Part shown: positions 1 to 5,156 of the stretch, piece by piece
Numbering within the stretch: the first letter of the stretch is position 1
How the letters are laid out: the number at the start of each line of letters is the position of its first letter
Source of the DNA: Clostridia bacterium
Lineage (GTDB): Bacteria; Bacillota_A; Clostridia; Oscillospirales; Acutalibacteraceae
Assembly (NCBI GenBank): GCA_017503305.1
Contig: JAFVTJ010000149.1
Span: 1-5,156 of the forward strand
DNA length: 5,156 nucleotides
Direction: 5' to 3'
Program-made: the position numbers and the translations under genes
Notes under the pieces: model-generated
The model's input: the letters and a program-made list of their open reading frames with translations, nothing else
Told to the model about the DNA's origin: nothing
The model's database searches: none

Positions 1-727
1 GGGCGTTAAAATTTTGCCTGTTGATAGTGAGCATTCGGCGATTTTTCAGTCATTACAGGGCTCACTCCAAAAAAGCCTTAGAAAAATTTTACTCACAGCT
101 TCGGGTGGCCCGTTTTACGGCAAAACTCGTGAAGAACTCGAAAACGTAACCGTAAAGGAAGCGCTTAACCACCCCAACTGGTCGATGGGCGCTAAGATTA
201 CTATCGATTCGGCCACCTTAATGAACAAGGGGCTTGAAGTGATTGAAGCGGTGCATCTTTTTGGACTTCCCGCAAAGGATATTGAGGTCTTGGTGCATAG
301 GCAAAGCATTGTGCATTCCGGTGTGGAATTTTCAGACGGTGCGGTTATAGCACAATTAGGCACACCTGATATGCGCCTTCCTATTCAGTACGCGCTCACA
401 TATCCTGAGCGAAGCGACTACGCTTTTGAGCATTTATCTTTATCGGAAATCGGTACTTTAACCTTCGAAAAGCCGGATACCGATACCTTCCGTTGCTTGC
501 CCCTTTGTATAAAGGCAATTACCGAAGGCGGTCTTAAACCCACCGCCGTTAACGGTGCTAACGAGCAGGCAGTAAAATTGTTTTTAGAAGGTAAAATAAA
601 ATTCTTACAAATTGCAGAACTTGTGGAAAAAGCGCTCTTGTCGGCGCAAAATAAAAAAGAGTTTACGCTAGAGGATATCCTCGAAGCAGATAAGCTTGCA
701 CGCGAATGTGTGCTTAATAAATTATAA
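1..727 (+). CDS. dxr: 1-deoxy-D-xylulose 5-phosphate reductoisomerase (DXR), 5'-truncated by window edge
   Basis: This cytosolic enzyme converts 1-deoxy-D-xylulose 5-phosphate to 2-C-methyl-D-erythritol 4-phosphate using NADPH and a divalent metal, in the MEP isoprenoid pathway. The frame is open from base 2. About 140 N-terminal residues, including the Rossmann NADPH domain, lie upstream of the window. Counting visible codons from base 2, the metal-binding VDSE motif is at 7-10 (E. coli D150 and E152), ASGGPF at 33-38 (S186), the flexible-loop HPNWSMG at 57-63 (W212), and DSATLMNKGLE at 69-79 with S70, N75, K76 and metal ligand E79 (S222, N227, K228, E231). These are followed by HRQSIVHS and GTPDMR. 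The C-terminal helical domain carries the conserved NGANE. All visible catalytic residues are present. Small differences from E. coli are HRQS for HPQS and HSG for HSM. The TAA stop lies 5 bases before the rseP start, indicating co-transcription. Confidence 0.97.
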   Translation, partial: GVKILPVDSEHSAIFQSLQGSLQKSLRKILLTASGGPFYGKTREELENVTVKEALNHPNWSMGAKITIDSATLMNKGLEVIEAVHLFGLPAKDIEVLVHRQSIVHSGVEFSDGAVIAQLGTPDMRLPIQYALTYPERSDYAFEHLSLSEIGTLTFEKPDTDTFRCLPLCIKAITEGGLKPTAVNGANEQAVKLFLEGKIKFLQIAELVEKALLSAQNKKEFTLEDILEADKLARECVLNKL

Positions 728-732
728 TTTGG

Positions 733-1782
733 GTGATTAACATTTTAGCATTATGGAATAACGTATGGCCGTATTTAGTGGCAATACTTTTGTTTTTAAT
801 TTTAATAATCATACACGAATTCGGCCATTTTATTTCGGCTAAGCTTTTGGGCGTTCGTGTTAATGAATTTGCAGTAGGCTTTGGCCCGAAAATCTTTTCA
901 AAGCAAGGCAAAGAAACCAAATATTCATTTAATCTTATTCCCTTAGGTGGCTATTGCGCTATGGAGGGCGAGGATGAAACCAGTGCCGACGACCGTGCTT
1001 TTTGTAATAAGGCGGCTTGGCGCAGGTTTTTAATTGTTGTAATGGGTGCGGTTTTTAACCTTTTATTAGGTCTTATAATTGTGGCCATTATCTTAGCACC
1101 ATCCGAAGCCTTTTACACCACCACCGTTGGCAGTTTTGAAGAAAACGCAGTAAGTGTTAACAGCGGCTTGCAGATTGATGACACCATTATTGCGGTTGAC
1201 GGCAGAAGAATTATTGCTATAAACGATTTAAGCTATGCTTTTACCAACGTAAAGGATAGTAAGATTGATATAACCGTAAAGCGTGACGGCAAAAAGGTTG
1301 AGCTTAAGGACGTTGAGTTTGCAAGCGAAAAAGTGCAAGGAATGGACGTATTAACGATAGATTTTGCGGTTTACGGTCAAAAAAAGACGGTAGGCAGTTA
1401 TATTACAAATACCGTTAAAACAGCGGCCTCTTATAGTGTGGTAATTTGGCGAAGCCTTGTGGATTTACTAAGCGGTAAATACGGTATAAGTCAGGTTTCG
1501 GGTCCGGTAGGCGTTACCGTAGCATTAGCTGATATGGCTAAGCAAAACCTTGCAAGTTTATTGCCAATGATGGCATTTATTAGCATAAATTTAGGTATCT
1601 TTAATTTGTTGCCCATCCCCGCGCTTGACGGCGGCAGACTTATGTTTATTTTGTACGAAATGATTTTTAGAAAACCCGTTCCCCAAAAGTTTGAATCATT
1701 AGTGCATACGGTTGGCTTTGTGCTTTTGTTCGGCTTTATGCTGCTAATAGTTGCAAAGGATATTTTGGGACTTATTTTTTAA
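733..1782 (+). CDS. rseP: RseP/RasP-type site-2 intramembrane zinc metalloprotease, one PDZ domain
   Basis: This is an M50B-family site-2 protease. In the family it cuts transmembrane segments of anti-sigma factors and leftover signal peptides inside the membrane. The protein has 349 residues. TM1 (about 14-34) contains the HEFGH zinc site at 28-32 (H28, E29, H32). The conserved NLIPLGGY loop follows, then TM2 (about 100-122) with GAVFNLLLG, a single PDZ domain (about 129-205) with the motif SGLQIDDTIIAVDG, TM3 with NLLPIPALDGG at 291-301 (third zinc ligand D299), and TM4 (about 326-346). One PDZ domain is usual for Gram-positive members; E. coli RseP has two and about 450 residues. The GTG at 733 is chosen because it keeps all of TM1, but no clear Shine-Dalgarno precedes it. 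Expression may rely on coupling to dxr, which ends 5 bases upstream. The target anti-sigma factor cannot be inferred from this window. Confidence 0.95.
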   Translation: MINILALWNNVWPYLVAILLFLILIIIHEFGHFISAKLLGVRVNEFAVGFGPKIFSKQGKETKYSFNLIPLGGYCAMEGEDETSADDRAFCNKAAWRRFLIVVMGAVFNLLLGLIIVAIILAPSEAFYTTTVGSFEENAVSVNSGLQIDDTIIAVDGRRIIAINDLSYAFTNVKDSKIDITVKRDGKKVELKDVEFASEKVQGMDVLTIDFAVYGQKKTVGSYITNTVKTAASYSVVIWRSLVDLLSGKYGISQVSGPVGVTVALADMAKQNLASLLPMMAFISINLGIFNLLPIPALDGGRLMFILYEMIFRKPVPQKFESLVHTVGFVLLFGFMLLIVAKDILGLIF

Positions 1783-1785
1783 AAT

Positions 1786-1790
1786 AGGAG
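1786..1790 (+). promoter_or_regulatory. Ribosome binding site of ispG
   Basis: A strong AGGAG lies 6 bases before the ATG at 1797 and 3 bases after the rseP stop. It fixes the ispG start and shows the gene is translated independently within the operon. Confidence 0.85.
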
Positions 1791-1796
1791 AAGTTT

Positions 1797-2849
1797 ATGT
1801 TTACTAATGAGCAAACTGTAAAGGTTAAGGTTGGCAACACCTTTATCGGCGGCGGCGCACCAATATCTGTGCAGTCAATGCTTTGCGTTCCCGCACACGA
1901 CGTTAAGGGTAACGTTGAGCAAGCTTTGAGGCTTCAAGCCGCAGGCTGTGATATTGTGCGTGTTACCGTGCCCGATACTGAAGCTTTGCAAACAGTTAAG
2001 GCTTTAAAGGAAGCTATAAAAATCCCCTTGGTAGCCGACATTCATTTTGATTATCGCCTAGCGCTTGAAAGCGTGGCAATGGGTGTTGACAAGGTGCGCA
2101 TAAACCCAGGTAATATCGGCTCGGATGATAAGGTAAAATTAGTTGCCGATGCTTGCAGAAAAGCGGGAGTGCCCATTAGAATCGGTGTAAATTCGGGCTC
2201 GCTCGAAAAGGAAATTTTGGCAAAATACGGCGGTGTTACACCCGAAGCTATGGTAGAAAGCGGACTTTATCACATTTCACTACTCGAAAAGTTCGATTTT
2301 ACCGATATTGTTTTGTCACTTAAATCTTCTGACACATTTAAAATGTATAAGGCTTATGAATTAGCAGCCGAAAAGTGTAAATATCCCTTGCATTTAGGCG
2401 TTACCGAAGCAGGAACCGAGAGTATGGGTGTTATTAAATCGGCGGCAGGCATTGGCGGATTGTTGCTTCGCGGTATTGGTAACACAATCCGTGTATCTTT
2501 AACCGACGACCCGGTAAAAGAGGTTGAAGCGGGTATTAAGCTTTTGAAGGCTATCGGTATTAGAAATGACGGTATTAAATTTGTGTCTTGCCCCACCTGT
2601 GGCAGAACTGAAATTGACCTAATCGGCATTGCTAAAGAGGCGGAAGAACGCCTTAAAAACGTAAATAAAAATATAACTGTGGCTATAATGGGCTGTGTTG
2701 TAAACGGCCCCGGTGAAGCAAGCGCCGCTGATGTTGGTATCGCAGGCGGTAAGGGCTGCGGCGTGCTCTTTAAAAAGGGCGAGATTGTTGCCAAATTGCA
2801 AGAAAACGAGCTAGTTGATAGATTAGTAGAAGAAATAGAAAAAATGTAA
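1797..2849 (+). CDS. ispG: 4-hydroxy-3-methylbut-2-en-1-yl diphosphate synthase (IspG/GcpE)
   Basis: This [4Fe-4S] enzyme reductively opens 2-C-methyl-D-erythritol 2,4-cyclodiphosphate to HMBPP, the penultimate MEP-pathway step. In bacteria it typically takes electrons from flavodoxin or ferredoxin. The protein has 350 residues, the usual length of the short bacterial form without the plant-type middle insert. The N-terminal TIM barrel shows VADIHFDYRLAL, RINPGNIG, RIGVNSGSLEK and LGVTEAG. The C-terminal domain carries the cluster ligands CPTC (C265, C268) and GCVVNGPGE (C300, E307), equivalent to E. coli C270, C273, C305 and E312. One oddity is the segment after VQSM at residues 29-34, which reads LCVPAH where E. 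coli has TNTRTT. All cluster ligands are intact, so the enzyme should be active. It shares a pathway with dxr upstream, so two MEP steps sit in one likely transcript. Confidence 0.97.
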   Translation: MFTNEQTVKVKVGNTFIGGGAPISVQSMLCVPAHDVKGNVEQALRLQAAGCDIVRVTVPDTEALQTVKALKEAIKIPLVADIHFDYRLALESVAMGVDKVRINPGNIGSDDKVKLVADACRKAGVPIRIGVNSGSLEKEILAKYGGVTPEAMVESGLYHISLLEKFDFTDIVLSLKSSDTFKMYKAYELAAEKCKYPLHLGVTEAGTESMGVIKSAAGIGGLLLRGIGNTIRVSLTDDPVKEVEAGIKLLKAIGIRNDGIKFVSCPTCGRTEIDLIGIAKEAEERLKNVNKNITVAIMGCVVNGPGEASAADVGIAGGKGCGVLFKKGEIVAKLQENELVDRLVEEIEKM

Positions 2850-2850
2850 C

Positions 2851-2854
2851 GGAG
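2851..2854 (+). promoter_or_regulatory. Ribosome binding site of polC
   Basis: GGAG starts two bases after the ispG TAA stop and lies 8 bases before the ATG at 2863. This spacing favours that ATG over the in-frame GTG at 2857, which would be only 2 bases from the GGAG. Confidence 0.8.
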
Positions 2855-2862
2855 TTGTGAAA

Positions 2863-5156
2863 ATGGCTACCCCCAGGTTTTTGGATGTATTTTCGGGCAT
2901 ATTTTCGGATGAAATAGCGAAAAATCTTCAAAATGCAGTACTAACAAAATGTAATTTAGAGATTGAAGATAGATTTTTAGATCTTGTAATAGAAAGTCCC
3001 GATTACATAACAAACGAATTACAAATTAAAATAAATACCGCTTTGCGTTCGGCCTTGCAGCTTAAAACGTTAGAGCTTAAGGTTGTGGTTTCGGGCGGTT
3101 TATCGGCCGAGGCTTGTGCCGACATTGCGGCTGAATTAAAAATTAAAAACCCTGCGGTTAACGGCTATTTATCGGGTGCGGAGTATGAACTTTTAGATAA
3201 TCGCGTTGTAATAACCTTAAAGCACGGCGGTTATGAAAAGATACTTGAAAGTCATTTCACTTCGGACTTTTGCATTGTCGCAAAAAACCGTTTTGGTGCG
3301 GATGTAGACCTTGAGTTTGTGGGACAATTGGAAGACGTTGAAATGGAATTGCCACCACCCGAAGCGCCCGTTGTGGTTGCCGCTTCAAAACCCGCTAAAA
3401 AGGCTGAAGAAAAGAAAATCGGCTTCGAAAAGCGTAATGACAAGCCCAAAAACGGCATTGTGTATTTAGATAATCCTATTCAGTTTTACGGCAGAAGAAC
3501 CGATTTCAGCAACACAAAACCGATGATCGAAGTAAGCCCTGAGGATAGTGAGATTTGCTGTTGGGGTGAGGTTTTTGGCGTTGAAACACGCAAAATTAAC
3601 ACCAAGCGTGGCGAAAGCAATGTTTTAAGCTTTTCTTTCTCGGATTATACGAATTCTATAAACTGTTCAATGTTTGTGGACGTTAAAAAAATGGATACCG
3701 TAGCCCAGGTTAAAAACGGCAACTTCTTGATTATTCGCGGTTTTTACGAGTTTGATAACTATAAAAAAGAGTTTATTTTAAAGCCTAATGCAATGGCGGT
3801 GGTACAAAGCTATAGTGAAACCGACGATTACGAAGGTGAAAAACGAATTGAACTGCATTGTCATACCAATATGTCCGAAAAGGATGCCGTTTGCTCGGCG
3901 GAAAGCCTTATAAATCAGGCTTACAAATGGGGTCATAAGGCAATTGCTATTACCGACCACGGTGTTGTGCAGGCTTATCCTGCGGCGGCAGGTGCGGTTA
4001 AGGGTATACGTAAATCGGGCGGCGATTTTAAGCTCATTTACGGTATGGAAGGCTACTTTGTTGACGATAGCAAGATAAACGTTAACGAAGCGAATACAAG
4101 ACAAATTAAACGCTACCACCAAATTATTTTAGTTAAAAACCTTGTTGGTCTTAAAAATCTTTATAAATTGGTTTCCGATTCGCACATAAATTATTATAAG
4201 GGTCGTCCCCTTATTTTAAAAAGCGAATTGGATCAGTACCGCGAGGGTCTTATTGTGGGCTCGGCTTGCGAGGCGGGCGAATTGTTCCAAGCAGTTTTGG
4301 AAAACAAACCCGAAGAAGAGCTTATCCGTATTGCCGAATATTACGATTATCTTGAAATTCAGCCGCTTGGCAATAACGAATTTATGGTAAGGGAATCAAC
4401 ACTTCCCGATAAAAAGGACAAAAAGGGTAACGTTATTCCCAACCGTTTCCGCCACGTTACAAGTGTTGAAGTGCTTAAAAACTTTAACCGCAGGATAGTA
4501 GAAATTGCCGACAAATTGGGCAAGCCTGTTGTTGCTACGGGTGACGTTCACTTCCTTAAAAAGAGTGATGATATCGTCCGTAAAATACTTATGGCGGGTC
4601 AAGGCTACGAAGCGGAGGATTTTGATTATCAAGCACCGCTTTATCTTAAAACTACAACCGAAATGTTAGAGGATTTTTCATATTTCGGCGAGAGAGCCAA
4701 AGAGTTCGTAATTGACAATCCCCAAAAAATTGCCGATATGGTAAGTCCGGACGTTATCCCCGTGCCCGAAGGCAACTATCCCCCTGTTATCGAAGGCTCG
4801 GACGAGCTTTTACGCCAAATTTGTTGGGATAACGCACACAAAAAATATGGCGAAAAGGTGCCCGAAATTGTGGCTAAGCGACTCAATAAAGAACTTGACT
4901 CGATTATTACTAACGGCTTCTCTATAATGTATATTTCGGCGCAAAAGCTTGTGGCATATAGCGAAGAGAACGGCTACCTTGTGGGCTCGCGTGGTTCGGT
5001 GGGCTCTTCCTTCGTTGCTACTATGGCGGGCATTTCTGAGGTTAACCCCTTAGCGCCCCACTACGTTTGCCCTAATTGTCAGTATAGCGAGTTCTTCACA
5101 AAGGGTGAGGTTGGCTCGGGCTTTGACCTACCCGAAAAGAACTGTCCGCACTGTAA
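2863..5156 (+). CDS. polC: PolC-type DNA polymerase III alpha subunit lacking the inserted DnaQ-like exonuclease; 3'-truncated by window edge
   Basis: This is the replicative DNA polymerase catalytic subunit of low-GC Gram-positive bacteria, acting at the fork with the sliding clamp and DnaE. I translated 764 codons with no in-frame stop. Residues 1-160 are a weakly conserved N-terminal region, 162-198 a Pro/Lys/Glu-rich linker, and about 227-320 an OB fold (CCWGEVFGVETRKI to FYEFDNYKKEF). PHP starts at ELHCHTNMS (330-338) and continues through TDH (364-366), YGMEG (394-398), YHQIILVKN (418-426), GSACEAGELF (467-476) and ATGDVHF (558-564). The polymerase palm entry VGSRGSVGSSFVA spans 707-719. 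A four-cysteine zinc motif is at C736, C739, C761 and C764. The catalytic aspartates (PDIDLNF in the family) lie past the window end. In known PolC proteins a DEDDh exonuclease of nearly 200 residues interrupts PHP between the VDD and YH segments. Here only residues 403-417 fill that gap, and no exonuclease motif is seen. Identity as PolC is certain; the functional consequence is inferred. Confidence 0.95.
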   Translation, partial: MATPRFLDVFSGIFSDEIAKNLQNAVLTKCNLEIEDRFLDLVIESPDYITNELQIKINTALRSALQLKTLELKVVVSGGLSAEACADIAAELKIKNPAVNGYLSGAEYELLDNRVVITLKHGGYEKILESHFTSDFCIVAKNRFGADVDLEFVGQLEDVEMELPPPEAPVVVAASKPAKKAEEKKIGFEKRNDKPKNGIVYLDNPIQFYGRRTDFSNTKPMIEVSPEDSEICCWGEVFGVETRKINTKRGESNVLSFSFSDYTNSINCSMFVDVKKMDTVAQVKNGNFLIIRGFYEFDNYKKEFILKPNAMAVVQSYSETDDYEGEKRIELHCHTNMSEKDAVCSAESLINQAYKWGHKAIAITDHGVVQAYPAAAGAVKGIRKSGGDFKLIYGMEGYFVDDSKINVNEANTRQIKRYHQIILVKNLVGLKNLYKLVSDSHINYYKGRPLILKSELDQYREGLIVGSACEAGELFQAVLENKPEEELIRIAEYYDYLEIQPLGNNEFMVRESTLPDKKDKKGNVIPNRFRHVTSVEVLKNFNRRIVEIADKLGKPVVATGDVHFLKKSDDIVRKILMAGQGYEAEDFDYQAPLYLKTTTEMLEDFSYFGERAKEFVIDNPQKIADMVSPDVIPVPEGNYPPVIEGSDELLRQICWDNAHKKYGEKVPEIVAKRLNKELDSIITNGFSIMYISAQKLVAYSEENGYLVGSRGSVGSSFVATMAGISEVNPLAPHYVCPNCQYSEFFTKGEVGSGFDLPEKNCPHC
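4069..4113 (+). other. Short linker in PolC PHP domain where the exonuclease domain is normally inserted
   Basis: These 15 codons (residues 403-417, SKINVNEANTRQIKR) join the VDD end of the first PHP half to the YHQIILVKN start of the second half. In typical PolC this position holds the proofreading domain with motifs such as FDxETTG, a conserved HN/D...FD and a late HxAxxD. None occurs here, and both flanks match the family directly, so the loss is clean and in frame. There are no direct repeats or scars at the junction. Confidence 0.85.

Noticed and set aside
1783..1796. Terminator or promoter between rseP and ispG
   Set aside because: The 14-base gap is taken up by a ribosome binding site, and the T-run before it is part of the last rseP codons with no hairpin upstream.
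2354..2794. 146-codon open frame on the minus strand
   Set aside because: It lies wholly inside ispG, whose plus-strand product is conserved throughout, including the cluster cysteines. The minus-strand product has no recognisable motif, so it is a shadow frame.
2857..2859. GTG as an alternative polC start
   Set aside because: It is in frame but only 2 bases after the GGAG site. The ATG at 2863 has normal 8-base spacing.
4079..4086. Overlapping palindromes AACGTT and GTTAAC at the PolC junction as an insertion or excision scar
   Set aside because: They are only six bases each, expected by chance, and there are no matching direct repeats on either side.
3778..4122. 114-codon open frame on the minus strand across the PolC PHP start and the exonuclease-loss junction
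   Set aside because: I considered whether something had inserted at the junction, but the plus strand encodes conserved PHP motifs over the whole span and the minus-strand product resembles nothing. Shadow frame.
4060..4125. Frameshift or decayed exonuclease remnant as the cause of the missing domain
   Set aside because: There is no stop or frame change and no leftover exonuclease-like sequence. Conserved sequence resumes in the same frame after 15 codons, which fits a clean domain loss and not pseudogene decay.

Overview
The window holds four consecutive same-strand genes, tightly packed with 5 to 14 bases between them: the 3' part of dxr, then complete rseP and ispG, then the first 764 codons of a PolC-type DNA polymerase III alpha subunit. 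The presence of polC, the order dxr-rseP-ispG-polC, strong AGGAG/GGAG ribosome binding sites and moderately AT-rich coding sequence all point to a low-GC Gram-positive bacterium, most likely a gut-type member of the class Clostridia. In Bacillus the equivalent cluster has proS where ispG sits here. I cannot name a genus from the sequence.

Layout: 1-727 is the C-terminal two thirds of DXR, the first committed step of the MEP isoprenoid pathway. 733-1782 is a one-PDZ site-2 metalloprotease, RseP/RasP. 1797-2849 is IspG, the penultimate [4Fe-4S] enzyme of the same MEP pathway. 2863 to the window end is polC. The spacing suggests one transcript. I see no internal promoter, terminator, RNA gene, mobile element or repeat. 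No stretch over 300 bases lacks a gene.

The notable feature is in polC. A normal PolC has a DnaQ-like 3'-5' proofreading exonuclease of nearly 200 residues inserted inside its PHP domain. Here the reading frame runs from the first half of PHP into the second half through only about 15 linker residues. None of the exonuclease motifs is present, and the flanking PHP and polymerase sequence is well conserved and uninterrupted. All nine predicted PHP metal ligands are retained. The result is a PolC with DnaE-like domain architecture, which raises the question of what proofreads replication in this organism: the PHP domain itself, or a separate exonuclease encoded elsewhere. The rest of the window is ordinary conserved housekeeping sequence, and I found no defence system, array or mobile system.
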